64,000 bases of DNA from Candidatus Latescibacterota bacterium. GTDB lineage: Bacteria; Latescibacterota; UBA2968; UBA8231. The first letter of the stretch is position 1, and every line of letters begins with the position of its first letter. A program made the translations under genes and the position numbers. The notes under the pieces were generated by a model, which was not told the origin of the DNA, searched no databases, and saw only the letters and a program-made list of their open reading frames with translations. Of the stretch, positions 1-8,955 are shown in pieces. Location of the stretch: NCBI GenBank assembly GCA_022826515.1, contig JAJDUT010000139.1:38307-102306 (forward strand), in the 5' to 3' direction.

Positions 1-2
1 GC

Positions 3-512
3 TGTCCCGAGTTGGGCTTTTGGCCCGATCGGCAGCCCAAAGTAGCAGCTTTGGCAAAGCTCGTGCCCGAGACGTGGACCGGCCCCAGCGCCATCGACCT
101 GCGCGCCGACGGTCGAATGTTGCAAGAATTAACCGGCAAAGTGGCCTTTGTGCGCTCGCTGCCGCAGCCGTCGGTGGCCGCTTTGCTCGAGCAGGTCGAT
201 GTGGATTTTGCCGGCGTGCTGCACCGCGTCGTTTTGGCGTTGGCGTTGGGGCGCACCGAACTAGTGGCCAAAAAGGAGCATGTGTCGCGCTTTCACGCTG
301 AGTGTTTTGACGCGGGTGGGCTGCGCCCTCACGTGCGGCGGCAGGTGTTGGACCAGTTCGGCGGGCACTTGGAAGATACTGTGGCGGATGCAGACGTGCG
401 GGTGTGGATTGCGGACGAGTTGGGCGCGGAAATTGAGGTGCTAGAACAGGCCGCGAACCGTGGTGACCTAGCCGCGTTCTTTCTGTCGCCTTTTTCCGCT
501 TTGGAAATTTGA
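3..512 (+). CDS. C-terminal part of an unrecognised protein
   Basis: The frame is open to the left edge of the window, so the true start lies outside and only about 169 residues are visible. It ends at a TGA at 510-512. The visible part is a soluble, helix-rich polypeptide with an acidic C-terminal half and no signal peptide or membrane segment. I do not recognise the family and see no catalytic motif I would trust. A formamidase gene follows on the same strand after 61 bases, which may or may not be co-transcribed. A TTG at position 12 could in principle be a start, but the open frame before it argues for a truncated longer gene. Confidence 0.6.
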   Translation, partial: CPELGFWPDRQPKVAALAKLVPETWTGPSAIDLRADGRMLQELTGKVAFVRSLPQPSVAALLEQVDVDFAGVLHRVVLALALGRTELVAKKEHVSRFHAECFDAGGLRPHVRRQVLDQFGGHLEDTVADADVRVWIADELGAEIEVLEQAANRGDLAAFFLSPFSALEI

Positions 513-573
513 GTAGCTTTGCAAGCTCTTAGCCAACAGTTTCCCATGCACTCCACATCTTCTGCGAGGTCTT

Positions 574-1491
574 ATGGCTCATCACGAATTTACTCCCACT
601 CACTACCACAATACCATTGGCTGGCACGAGCCCGTGCTGGAGATCGAGTCTGGGGATACCGTTTCGACGACCACGGTGGATGCCCGCGGCTGGGACCAGC
701 GCGGCGAGCGGGTCGCCGAGCGCGGGAATCCCATGACGGGTCCGTTCTATATCAAGGACGCTGAACCAGGCGACACCTTGGTGGTTCACTTCGACAAGCT
801 CTATCCCAACCGCGATTGGGGCTGGACGAGCTGGGCAATCGCGCCCAATGTGCTGGACCCGGGTTTTACCACCGGGATTAAGCACGAAGAACAGCCGCTG
901 CGGTGGCCGATTGACCTCGCGGCCGGTACGACAACGCAGCCGGATGTCCTGCCGGGCGTGGTGCTGCCCCTCGATCCGATGGTGGGTTGTTTCGGGGTGG
1001 CTCCGCCGCGCGGTCAGGCCATTTCCACGGCGACCTCTGCGACCCACGGCGGCAATATGGACTACCGGGGTTTTGTCACCGGCGTGACCGTGTATCTGCC
1101 GGTCGAGGCTCCGGGAGCGCTCTTCCATCTAGGCGACGGACATGCCGTCCAAGGCGACGGCGAGATCGTCGGTACAGGCGTGGAAATCTCCTTTGACACG
1201 ACGTTTAGCGTAGATGTGATCAAGGGCAAGCAGATCGGCTGGCCCCGCGCTGAAAACGACACGCACATTCTCGCGGTCGGCAACGCGCGTCCTTTGGACC
1301 AATGCGTGCAGCACGCCACTACCGAGTTGGTGAATTGGCTTACCGAGGACTATGGACTCTCTGAGCTGAGTGCCCACGCGCTCTTGGGACAGTGTGTAGA
1401 ATACGATATGGGGAATGTGTACGACCCGGCCTATACGATGGTCTGCAAGGTCGCCAAGTCGCTGCTTGCGGCAGTGGTCAGTGACCAGTGA
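574..1491 (+). CDS. Acetamidase/formamidase family protein
   Basis: A 305-residue protein with the layout of the FmdA/AmdA family, which hydrolyses formamide or short amides to ammonia and the acid. Supporting stretches are an N-terminal HYHNTIGW segment, a DARGWDQ segment, the NPMTGPFYIKDAEPGDTL strand typical of the family near residues 50-67, and a later PPRGQAISTATSATHGGNMD segment near residue 145-165. The length matches bacterial members of about 300 residues. The start ATG at 574 has a GAGG a few bases upstream. It has no signal peptide and should be cytosolic. The substrate cannot be told from sequence; nitrogen scavenging from amides is the usual role. Neighbours give no pathway context. 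Confidence 0.88.
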   Translation: MAHHEFTPTHYHNTIGWHEPVLEIESGDTVSTTTVDARGWDQRGERVAERGNPMTGPFYIKDAEPGDTLVVHFDKLYPNRDWGWTSWAIAPNVLDPGFTTGIKHEEQPLRWPIDLAAGTTTQPDVLPGVVLPLDPMVGCFGVAPPRGQAISTATSATHGGNMDYRGFVTGVTVYLPVEAPGALFHLGDGHAVQGDGEIVGTGVEISFDTTFSVDVIKGKQIGWPRAENDTHILAVGNARPLDQCVQHATTELVNWLTEDYGLSELSAHALLGQCVEYDMGNVYDPAYTMVCKVAKSLLAAVVSDQ

Positions 1492-1560
1492 GCACCACCG
1501 GAGTGGGGAAAGCAACTGTCTCGATTGTTAAAGCCGCCCTTTGCAAAGAGACGCGAGCAG

Positions 1561-2898
1561 ATGAAAATCCCATTCCGCAAAAATAGAATACTCCAAAGCT
1601 GCTTGGCGTTGTCGCTGGCCTTGCATCTGCTGGTGATCTTCGGAGTAACGCACCGCGAGCGGGTTACGCAATTTCCCGTCCAAGCGCCGGTAATGGTGAA
1701 GTTTGCCAAACAGCCGCCCCCTCAGCGCACCCTCACCCGCCGCCAACGGCTCCGCCAGCGTCCCTTAGTGCGTCGCCCGGCCTTCCAAGCCGCCCCAGTC
1801 GTGGCTGTGCGGCCAGCGCCGTCGGCCATGCGACCGTTGCCCGTGTTCCAGACATTGGTGCCCCGGCTGCCGACGGCGTCGCTGCCGGACTGGCCGGTGT
1901 TGCCTAGCCCGGATTTTCCGGCTCGGCAGATTGGCCCGCAGTTGCGTACCGGAGCGTTAGAAGGGGTGCGGCAGGGCACGGACGAGATCGACTTAGCCTT
2001 GGAACTGATGGATGTGCAGGCGCTCGACACCGGGCGGCACCGGGCGATGGTAGTCGTCAATCCAAACGATCGGCGCAAGCTCAAAGGCTTTCTCTATTTG
2101 TCCAATGTCCACAGCCCGTCCATCGAACAGGCTGAACAGGAAAATATCGACACCGGCGGAAGCCGACTGTATCAGACGCGCCAGCGGTATCAGACGCGCC
2201 AAATGGTAGAAAAAAGGATGCTGCACGGGTTGGCCGATAAGATGGTCGCCCGGACGCAAGTCCACGTCGAAGTGCTCGACGCGGTGGCGCTGGACGAGCC
2301 GCAGCTTTTGCAGGTGCCCTTTGTGCTGTTTACGGCGAACGCACCTTTTGAGTTTACCGAGGTGGAAGCGGCCAATTTAGGGGCGTATTTGACTTCGGGC
2401 GGCTTCTTGTTTGCCGAGGTTGTGCGTTTTTTGCGGCCCGATTACAGCGACGCGGATTTGGATATTCCCGCGGTGCGTTCCCTGATTCGGGCTAGCTTTG
2501 CGTCGGTTGGCTATCAAGAAGGGAACGACTGGCGGTTTACTCGATTAGCGATGAGCCATCCTCTCTATCATTGCTTCTACGATGTGGACAGCCTCCCTCG
2601 GGGAATGCGCGATATGCACTTTATAACAGGCGAATCCGCACCGCTAACTCCGGACTATTTGGAGGGCATTGTGGTTGGAGAGCAGTTGGTGGGCGTGTAT
2701 TCGCTGCGGGGCTATGCTGATTTCTGGGCGGGAATTGCCGGGCAGGAGCGGGATTGGGCTACGGCGCTTAATGTGGTCAATAGTCCGTTTCGCTCCGGTG
2801 CTGAGGAGGAGTTAGTCTATAATTTGGGGGTGAATATGGTGGTGTATGCGCTGACGCGGGAAGGATCATTGGCCCGGCAATTAGTCGATGCGGACTGA
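1561..2898 (+). CDS. DUF4159 domain protein with N-terminal membrane anchor
   Basis: A 445-residue protein. The chosen ATG at 1561 gives MKIPFRKNR followed at once by a hydrophobic segment (residues about 11-26), so the protein is probably anchored in the inner membrane with a periplasmic body; a TTG at 1525 would put 12 residues ahead of the anchor and is less likely. Residues 30-120 are proline/arginine-rich and low in complexity. The C-terminal half (about 170-445) resembles DUF4159, with KLKGFLYLSNVHSP, PFVLFTANAPFEF and an AYLTSGGFLFAE segment that recalls a glutamine-amidotransferase-like fold. Codons near 2170-2201 contain a 14-base direct repeat with an 18-base period, giving YQTRQRYQTRQ. 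Function is unknown; family members often lie in surface or gliding-related contexts. Confidence 0.75.
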   Translation: MKIPFRKNRILQSCLALSLALHLLVIFGVTHRERVTQFPVQAPVMVKFAKQPPPQRTLTRRQRLRQRPLVRRPAFQAAPVVAVRPAPSAMRPLPVFQTLVPRLPTASLPDWPVLPSPDFPARQIGPQLRTGALEGVRQGTDEIDLALELMDVQALDTGRHRAMVVVNPNDRRKLKGFLYLSNVHSPSIEQAEQENIDTGGSRLYQTRQRYQTRQMVEKRMLHGLADKMVARTQVHVEVLDAVALDEPQLLQVPFVLFTANAPFEFTEVEAANLGAYLTSGGFLFAEVVRFLRPDYSDADLDIPAVRSLIRASFASVGYQEGNDWRFTRLAMSHPLYHCFYDVDSLPRGMRDMHFITGESAPLTPDYLEGIVVGEQLVGVYSLRGYADFWAGIAGQERDWATALNVVNSPFRSGAEEELVYNLGVNMVVYALTREGSLARQLVDAD

Positions 2899-2939
2899 TG
2901 TTTGCATGGGCGGGCATAGGAGTATAGCTATCTGTTTGT

Positions 2940-2972
2940 AATGGTTCGGCGCGAGTCCTGCACCGAACCATT
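2940..2972 (+). terminator. Hairpin after the DUF4159 gene
   Basis: A perfect 10-base inverted repeat (AATGGTTCGG at 2940-2949 and CCGAACCATT at 2963-2972) with a 13-base loop lies 42 bases after the DUF4159 stop. No T run follows, so it is a weak candidate for an intrinsic terminator; it could also be a processing or stabilising hairpin. Confidence 0.35.
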
Positions 2973-3015
2973 GGCTTGTACAAGCGATTCTTTTACCGAG
3001 TGGAGAATCTATATC

Positions 3016-5106
3016 ATGTTACCATTGGCTATTGTATGCGTCGTGCTGTGGAGCGTCCCTGCCGAGGCAATCCGGTGGGATTTCGACGACGGGACAACGC
3101 AAGGATGGGCGGCCAAATCTGGTATGAGCTGGGGTCCGAGCGCAGACTTTAAGCTATACCCCGGAGGGGTCGTAGACGGCGTGTGGAAGATCGATGTCTC
3201 GTCCAACTCGACGGTCGAAGTGATTTCCTCTTCCATCGGCTACGATTCGCACTTGTTCGACCAAGTGCGGGTCCGTTTCCGCACCGTTCACCACAACCCG
3301 ACGGAAGGTAGCTTTTGGCTTTCTTGGACCAACGAGCACAACCTCACCACGCCGGGAAATGATCCAGCAGGCGGCGGTTCCACCCGGTTTTACCTGTTCG
3401 GACCACGCGGTTTCGTTTACACCACCGAATGGCAAGAAGTGGAGATCACCCTACCTGCATCAGATGGGATAGCGGATCTAGCAGCAGACGAGGTTATATG
3501 GGAGGGTATGCTACAGGATATCCGGTTGCAGTTTAGTGTCGATTACGCCGATGGGGTCGAGTTTTTTGAGATTGACTGGATCGAGTTGACTGGCGTGGAA
3601 GAGCGCTTACAGGGGGAATTACCGCCGCCTTATGTGGACTATTTTCGTTTTGATAGGGCCGGTCTTTTTGCGCCTCCGGTCTTCTATCCGATTACCCCGG
3701 GGTTAGGGAGTTGGGGTACCGCCGATGGCCGTCACAGCTCCGGCGTCTTGACGGACTTAGATGGGGATGGCGACCTTGACCTGTTCTCTATCTGGCAGAG
3801 AGGTTTTGACCGTAGTGCTAGCTGGGTCATGGCTCTCAACGACGGTAGAGGAGCCTTTGAAACGGTGCGCTCCGAGGCGATCGAACAAGACATTTGGGGG
3901 GTGCTCGTCGGCGATGTGACGGGAGATGGCCAAGACGAGATCGCCCTGTATATGGTAGATGGCGGCGTAGCGGTGGCGGTTTGGTCCATCGGGTCGGACT
4001 TCCAGATCGAGGAACTCATGCAGGTGAGTGATCGCTCGCTGGTAGATATAGCGGATGTTGATGGCGACCGCGATGGCGAACTCTTTGCAATAGACTATAC
4101 TGAAACCGGCTTCTTTTTAGAGGTTTGGGATATAGAGCACGGGGTGTGGACCGCCTCCCAGTCGGCTCTGCCCGAAAACTATTGGCCCTCTCAGGTGGGC
4201 GACTTTACCAGTGATGGGATGCTGGATGTGCTGTGGACTCCCCTATCCATTGGCGGGTTGAACCCATGTATTGTGGCTCCCGTAGGCACCGTGCCGGATT
4301 TGCAAGGAAGCACCTTGTTTGAATTCGATTACTTTGTTCCGCTAGCTCGGTATCAACTCTTCGACAACGTTGTAGCGGGCGATTTCGACGGCGATGGGCA
4401 GGCGGACTTAATCACATCGCTGCGTCTGACTTCGGAGGGGCGTCGGGGGCTTGTGTTGCGGCGCAGCCAGCAAGACGGGGGCACCCAAGCGCAAGTGCTG
4501 TATGACGACCGGCTGTTTGTGCGCTCGTTGGTGTTGGTGCACGACTTGGACGCCGATGGGGTGGATGATTGGGTGTTTGTCGGCGGGGATCGCGCTTCGG
4601 GTGTGGGCGTGTTCGTCGCTTGGGGGGGCGCTGCGGGTATCCCGCATCAAGTGGAGACTCACCGCTTGGCCGGCGATGGGGTTGAAGTGCTGCCCGGGGA
4701 TGTCGATGGCGACGGCGATATAGACTTGGTGGTGTTGGATCATCTTTTTGACGGCGTCCACGTGCTCAAGAGTTTGGTCGGCGAACAGCCGACTGCGGTG
4801 CAGACAACGGCGGCAGCACTTCCGGCGCAGCATCGGCTGGGCAACAGCTATCCCAATCCGTTCAACCCGCGCATGGTGATTCCCCTCGACTTGGCGACGG
4901 ACGCGGCGCAGGTGTCACTGCGGGTGTATGATGTGTTGGGTCGTCGGGTGCGCCGCTTGTGGGAGGGGCCGCTGGGGGCGGGTGGGCATCGGTTTGTGTG
5001 GGATGGCCGCGATGAGGCGGGCAAGGCGGTGGCGGCTGGGGTGTATGTCTATCAGGTCACGGTGGATGGACAGGTAGCAGCCAAGAAGACGACCAAGCTG
5101 CCTTGA
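3016..5106 (+). CDS. Secreted VCBS/FG-GAP repeat protein with FlgD-type C-terminal tail
   Basis: A 696-residue exported protein. The ATG at 3016 gives a compact signal peptide (MLPLAIVCVVLWSVPAEA), whereas an upstream in-frame ATG at 2941 lies in the hairpin region and spoils it. Residues about 20-200 form a beta-sandwich-like, carbohydrate-binding-type region (IRWDFDDGTTQGW). Residues about 230-600 carry FG-GAP/VCBS blades with repeated DxDGDGxxD calcium-binding motifs, such as DLDGDGDLD, DVTGDGQDE, DFDGDGQAD and DVDGDGDID. The last 85 residues match the C-terminal sorting-type domain seen in FCB bacteria (YPNPFNP, then YDVLGRRVR and a WDGRDEAGKAVAAGVYVY turn). Likely an outer-surface or released adhesin or sensor. 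No secretion machinery is encoded nearby. Confidence 0.82.
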   Translation: MLPLAIVCVVLWSVPAEAIRWDFDDGTTQGWAAKSGMSWGPSADFKLYPGGVVDGVWKIDVSSNSTVEVISSSIGYDSHLFDQVRVRFRTVHHNPTEGSFWLSWTNEHNLTTPGNDPAGGGSTRFYLFGPRGFVYTTEWQEVEITLPASDGIADLAADEVIWEGMLQDIRLQFSVDYADGVEFFEIDWIELTGVEERLQGELPPPYVDYFRFDRAGLFAPPVFYPITPGLGSWGTADGRHSSGVLTDLDGDGDLDLFSIWQRGFDRSASWVMALNDGRGAFETVRSEAIEQDIWGVLVGDVTGDGQDEIALYMVDGGVAVAVWSIGSDFQIEELMQVSDRSLVDIADVDGDRDGELFAIDYTETGFFLEVWDIEHGVWTASQSALPENYWPSQVGDFTSDGMLDVLWTPLSIGGLNPCIVAPVGTVPDLQGSTLFEFDYFVPLARYQLFDNVVAGDFDGDGQADLITSLRLTSEGRRGLVLRRSQQDGGTQAQVLYDDRLFVRSLVLVHDLDADGVDDWVFVGGDRASGVGVFVAWGGAAGIPHQVETHRLAGDGVEVLPGDVDGDGDIDLVVLDHLFDGVHVLKSLVGEQPTAVQTTAAALPAQHRLGNSYPNPFNPRMVIPLDLATDAAQVSLRVYDVLGRRVRRLWEGPLGAGGHRFVWDGRDEAGKAVAAGVYVYQVTVDGQVAAKKTTKLP

Positions 5107-5144
5107 GGAGCCGAATTTGGAATTCTCAGCCAGCCTCTGACTCC

Positions 5145-6641
5145 TCACAAATCGGCAATAGAATCCAACCCCTCGGGCTGCGGCAGGACGTAGCGGACGG
5201 GCTGGATGGTGCCGTCGCGGCGGCGTACCTGTTCGACTCGCTTGCCCTTGATGACGGAGTGCTCGATGAATAGGTCGTCGTCGATTTGGCAGCCGTAGAG
5301 GTAACTGGTGCCCTTGATGGTTACGCGCTCGCCCACGCGCATGGGGTGTTTGTCGCTGCCGGTCATGAGTACGCCAGATTCGATGCGGCTGTGCGCGCCA
5401 ATCCGCAGGTTGCCCTTGAGGATATTGCGACTGAGTACTTCGACCTCGTCGTCAAGAGCAAGGGTTTGATCTGGGTACGTGCTCAGTTCGACGCCAACGC
5501 CGATTTGCACCCCCTCGCCTAGCACTACGTGGCCGCTCAGATGGCTGCGGTCCCCGATGGTGACTCGACGATTGAGCTGGACCTCGGGGCCGATGTAGGT
5601 GCCCTTGCCGATGACAATGTCCAAGGGGCCGCACTCGGCGTCCATGTTGAGGATCTGCTCGATGACCTCGTCGGCGATGAAGAAGTCCTCCTCGTCGGCG
5701 ATGGTGATGGTGTCCTTGAGTTTGTCGTAGGCCCAGCGGCGAGCTATGGCCTCCATCTGGCGCCAGACGCTTTTGACGTTGAAGGCGAGGAGTTCCTCTT
5801 CGCTGTCGGCCGTGGCGGCCCGCACCACGAGTTGGTGCTGATTGAAAATTTGCACTAGGTCGGTCAGCAGCAATTCGCCTTGGGCATTGTCGGTGTTGAG
5901 ATGCTCGATGTACGTGCGCAGTGCGCTTTCTCTGAAGGCGACGACGCCGGTGTTGATCTCGCGCGTTTCCAACAGCTCTTGGCGCGTGAAGGCGTAGGTG
6001 CGGCCGTTGAAATCGGCTTCGTAGGGCGTTGCCGCGTCGAGGCTGAGGATGTCTTTGTGTTCCCTGATTTCAATGACCTTGTCGTGGTCGGCACCCGCTG
6101 GCTGCCCGGAGGCGTCGGTGGCTGGCACGCGCACGATGCGGCCATAGGAGTTGGTCTCGGCCGGGCCGCTGTACAGGCCGGTGAGCACCATCATGTCGCA
6201 GTCGGCGTTTTCAAAGCTGGCGCGGAATTGGGCTACTACCTGCCCGGTCAATAGCCCCATATCCCCTAAAAAGATGTACACGTCGCGGTCGGTCGCCGCT
6301 GTGGGAAAGGCTTGGAGGCCGACGCGCACGGCGTCGCCGGTTCCGGCCGGTCGGCCGAGAACCGGGTTTTCTTGGTACGCGAAAAGACGCCCCGCTTGGG
6401 GGCCGGCCGCGCGGGCGACTTCCGCGCCCTTGATGCCCACGACGATGACTTGATTAGGGCTGTCGAGGCCCTCTTGCACGGCGCGGGCCACGCGCACGGC
6501 CGTTGGCTGCCCCCAAATTTCGTGCAGCATCTTGGAGGTCTCCGAGCGGATGCGCATGCCGTGGCCAGCCGCCAAAACAATGCCGATGCGGTGGATGTCG
6601 TCTAGGATTGGCGAATTGATTTCTGCGAGTAGGTCGTGCAT
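5145..6641 (-). CDS. GlmU-like nucleotidyltransferase with left-handed beta-helix domain
   Basis: A 498-residue two-domain protein. Residues about 17-270 form a sugar-1-phosphate nucleotidyltransferase domain: an LAAGHGMRIRSETSKMLHE loop stands in for the usual LAAGxGTRMxSxxPKxLH, and IFLGDMGLL and INTGVVAFRES follow. Residues about 335-480 are hexapeptide-rich (IGKGTYIGPEV, TIGDRSHLSGHVVLGEGVQIG, LRIGAHSRIESG), which is a left-handed beta-helix. This is the architecture of GlmU (UDP-GlcNAc synthesis), but the P of the PKxLH motif is replaced and the acetyltransferase half is diverged, so the exact sugar nucleotide is uncertain. It sits last in a minus-strand run (dehydrogenase, isomerase, polyphosphate kinase, this gene), though two palindromes separate it from ppk. 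The upstream purine-rich stretch is only a weak ribosome site. Confidence 0.78.
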   Translation of the reverse strand: MHDLLAEINSPILDDIHRIGIVLAAGHGMRIRSETSKMLHEIWGQPTAVRVARAVQEGLDSPNQVIVVGIKGAEVARAAGPQAGRLFAYQENPVLGRPAGTGDAVRVGLQAFPTAATDRDVYIFLGDMGLLTGQVVAQFRASFENADCDMMVLTGLYSGPAETNSYGRIVRVPATDASGQPAGADHDKVIEIREHKDILSLDAATPYEADFNGRTYAFTRQELLETREINTGVVAFRESALRTYIEHLNTDNAQGELLLTDLVQIFNQHQLVVRAATADSEEELLAFNVKSVWRQMEAIARRWAYDKLKDTITIADEEDFFIADEVIEQILNMDAECGPLDIVIGKGTYIGPEVQLNRRVTIGDRSHLSGHVVLGEGVQIGVGVELSTYPDQTLALDDEVEVLSRNILKGNLRIGAHSRIESGVLMTGSDKHPMRVGERVTIKGTSYLYGCQIDDDLFIEHSVIKGKRVEQVRRRDGTIQPVRYVLPQPEGLDSIADL

Positions 6642-6666
6642 TGAGTCTCTTTCTTCTTTCTAATGT

Positions 6667-6696
6667 TGTAGGGGCGACCGATCGGTCGCCCCTACA
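6667..6696. repeat. 30-bp perfect palindrome, GTAGGGGC family
   Basis: A perfect 30-base palindrome with arms TGTAGGGGCGACCGA and its complement and no loop. It lies between the GlmU-like gene and ppk. It shares its ends with the elements at 6731, 17638 and 55532. I read it as a repetitive extragenic palindrome. Confidence 0.8.
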
Positions 6697-6730
6697 TAAC
6701 GCAGTGGTCACGCGTTGGGTTCCTGTTCAT

Positions 6731-6759
6731 GTCGGGGGCGGTACGCGACCCGCCCCTAC
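6731..6759. repeat. Degenerate GTAGGGGC palindrome containing the ppk stop codon
   Basis: An imperfect palindrome (left arm GTCGGGGGCGG, right arm CCCGCCCCTAC) 35 bases from the perfect one at 6667-6696. The ppk stop codon TAG, read on the minus strand at 6758-6756, is the TAG of the element's GTAGGGG end. Confidence 0.65.
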
Positions 6760-8861
6760 CAGTTCGACATAGATGCGTCTAAGATGTCGAGATCCTCGCC
6801 GAGGGCCGTGCGCATGAGCAATTCCTGCATACTGTGGCCGGGAGAATCGCACTCGGGTTGGCGGCGGATGTACGTGCCGTCTGGGCGCATCTGCCGAGAT
6901 TTGGCGTGATCAGCGAGCGCGAAGGCGAGCAATTCGCGATAGACGCGCTGCTTCAGGCCCGGGTCCAAGATGGGGAAGACGACCTCGACCCGGGCGCGCA
7001 GGTTGCGATCCATCCAGTCGGCGCTGCCGAGCCAGATTTCCTCGTCGCCGCCGTTGGCAAAGTAAAAGACGCGGCTGTGCTCTAAGAAGCGGCCAATGAT
7101 GCTGTACACGCGGATGTTCTCGCTGGTGCCGTCGAGGCCGGCGCGCAAGCAGCAAATGCCGCGCACGATCAGATCGATTTCGACGCCGGCCTGCGAGGCT
7201 GCGTACAGGGCCTTGATGATCGCCGGGTCCATGAGGCCGTTCATCTTGGCGATAATGGCGGCTGGCCGACCGGCGCGGGCGTGTTCGCTTTCGCGCTCGA
7301 TGCGGTCGAGCATACCCTGCATCAGCCCGGAGGGCGCGACTAGCAGTTTTTCGAATTGACTGATGCGGCTGTGGGCGGTGAGCATGTTGAAAACCTCGGC
7401 TACCTCCGCGGTGATCGTTGGCTCGGCGGTAATCAGCCCCAGATCCGTGTAGAGCCGCGCAGTGGTGTGATTGTAATTGCCGGTGCCCAAGTGGGCGTAG
7501 CGGCGCAGGCGATCTTGATCGCGGCGCACCAACATGGAGAGCTTGCAATGGGTCTTCAGGCCCATGATGCCATAGATCACGTGGATGCCGCTGTCTTCGA
7601 GGCGCTTGGCCCACTCGATGTTGGCCGCTTCGTCGCCGCGGGCCTTCAGTTCGACGAGCACGGTCACTTCCTTGCGGCGCTCGGCTGCATCGATGAGCGC
7701 CTGCCCCACCTCTGAATCGTCGCCCGTGCGGTAGATGGTCTGTTTGATGGCCAGCACTTTGGGGTCGTTGGCCGCCATGCGAATAAAGTCGGTAACCGTG
7801 GCAAATGACTCGTAGGGGTGGTGCAGGAGAATATCGCCGGCGCGGATGGAGTCGAAGAAGGCGTCGGGGTCTGCGGGGAAATCGCGCTCGACGGGTGTGA
7901 AGGGGGAGTCCTTGAGGGCGGGGCGCGAGACGAGGCCGTAAAGGGTCATAACCCGATGGAGGTTGACCGGCCCATTGACCCGAAAGACTAGGCTGTCGTC
8001 GAGATCGAATTGCTGTTGCAAAAGCGATACTAGCTGGTCGGGTGCGCCCGGAGCGATCTCTAGCCGCACGGCGTCGGCTTGGCGCTGCTTGGTGACCTGC
8101 TCTTCGATTTCTTCCAGCAAATTGTCGGCGTCTTCTTCGTTGACATACAGCTCGCTGTTGCGGGTGATGCGGAACGGGGCCGAGCCGATGACTTCGTAGC
8201 CGAAGAACAGCTCGTTGACTTGTAGATCCATGATCCCGGCCAAGGTTACAAAATGGAGGCCGTCGTCTTGGCTAGGCATGCGCAGGATGCGCGGCAATAC
8301 CCGAGGCACGGTCGCCACGCCCATCATCGTCTGCCCTTGTTCTTCGAGCAAGGCACCGATGCACAGGGCCTTGTTGATTACGTGGGGGAAGGGGTGCGCT
8401 GGATCGACGACGATGGGTGTGAGGATTGGTTCGAGTTCTTCCCGCCAGTACTGACGCACGAAGTCGAGGTGCTCGTCTTTGAGTTGGCGCGCCTCCCAGA
8501 AGTGGATGCCCTCGGCCGCTAGGGCCGGGATGAGGTCCTCGTTCCAACAGCGATACTGTTCGGCGACTTGCTCGTGGGCTTGGTGGGCGATGCGTTCGAG
8601 TTGTTCGGCGGGGGTCAGGCCATCGGGGCGGCTGGGATTGGCCCCGGACTCGTGCAATTGCAGCAAGCCAGCGACCCGGATTTCGTAGAACTCGTCGAGA
8701 TTGCTGGCGACAATGGCCATGAACTTGACGCGCTCTAGCAGGGGATTGCGCGGGTCTTGGGCTTCTTCGAGCACGCGGGCGTTGAAGTCGAGCCACGAGA
8801 GTTCGCGGTTGATGTAGAGCTCGGGACGCTCGTACGTGGGCGGGGGGGCGGTTTCGCTCAT
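6756..8861 (-). CDS. ppk: Polyphosphate kinase 1
   Basis: A 701-residue PPK1, which polymerises the gamma-phosphate of ATP into inorganic polyphosphate. The N domain begins ELYINRELSWLDFNARVLEEA, the canonical opening. The head domain follows (LDEFYEIRVAGL), then the PLD-like catalytic half with KTHCKLSMLVRR and GRFLEHSRVFYFANGG, the two histidine motifs expected for phosphoryl transfer, plus RYAHLGTGNYN and TARLYTDLGL. Length is normal for the family. I chose ATG at 8861 (MSETAPPP) because the longer frame up to 8936 only translates the intergenic repeat at 8860-8955. That repeat overlaps the start codon, so it supplies the untranslated leader and any ribosome site. Downstream the stop codon falls inside a palindrome of the GTAGGGGC family. 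Confidence 0.95.
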   Translation of the reverse strand: MSETAPPPTYERPELYINRELSWLDFNARVLEEAQDPRNPLLERVKFMAIVASNLDEFYEIRVAGLLQLHESGANPSRPDGLTPAEQLERIAHQAHEQVAEQYRCWNEDLIPALAAEGIHFWEARQLKDEHLDFVRQYWREELEPILTPIVVDPAHPFPHVINKALCIGALLEEQGQTMMGVATVPRVLPRILRMPSQDDGLHFVTLAGIMDLQVNELFFGYEVIGSAPFRITRNSELYVNEEDADNLLEEIEEQVTKQRQADAVRLEIAPGAPDQLVSLLQQQFDLDDSLVFRVNGPVNLHRVMTLYGLVSRPALKDSPFTPVERDFPADPDAFFDSIRAGDILLHHPYESFATVTDFIRMAANDPKVLAIKQTIYRTGDDSEVGQALIDAAERRKEVTVLVELKARGDEAANIEWAKRLEDSGIHVIYGIMGLKTHCKLSMLVRRDQDRLRRYAHLGTGNYNHTTARLYTDLGLITAEPTITAEVAEVFNMLTAHSRISQFEKLLVAPSGLMQGMLDRIERESEHARAGRPAAIIAKMNGLMDPAIIKALYAASQAGVEIDLIVRGICCLRAGLDGTSENIRVYSIIGRFLEHSRVFYFANGGDEEIWLGSADWMDRNLRARVEVVFPILDPGLKQRVYRELLAFALADHAKSRQMRPDGTYIRRQPECDSPGHSMQELLMRTALGEDLDILDASMSNW

Positions 8862-8955
8862 ATAGCAATCCACAAGGTGATCCGCAGATGGACGCAGATA
8901 GACACAGAATAGGATGCACAAGAAGATAAGCCGCAATTATGCCGCATTGCTATAT
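8860..8955. repeat. 96-bp intergenic element with 10-bp terminal inverted repeats
   Basis: ATATAGCAAT at 8860-8869 and ATTGCTATAT at 8946-8955 are perfect inverted repeats flanking 76 bases. The element exactly fills the space between the isomerase stop and the ppk start: it contains the AT of the ppk ATG and the final A of the isomerase TGA. Its interior (TCCGCAGATGGACGCAGAT, about 8880-8898) recurs in a near-identical form at 54674-54692. It looks like a small non-autonomous mobile or repetitive element. Confidence 0.6.

Noticed and set aside
529..1128. Minus-strand 199-codon frame over the formamidase
   Set aside because: It is a shadow frame in a GC-rich gene. The plus-strand frame has a clear family match.
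2170..2201. Two copies of TATCAGACGCGCCA as a functional repeat
   Set aside because: It lies inside the DUF4159 gene in frame and merely duplicates six residues.
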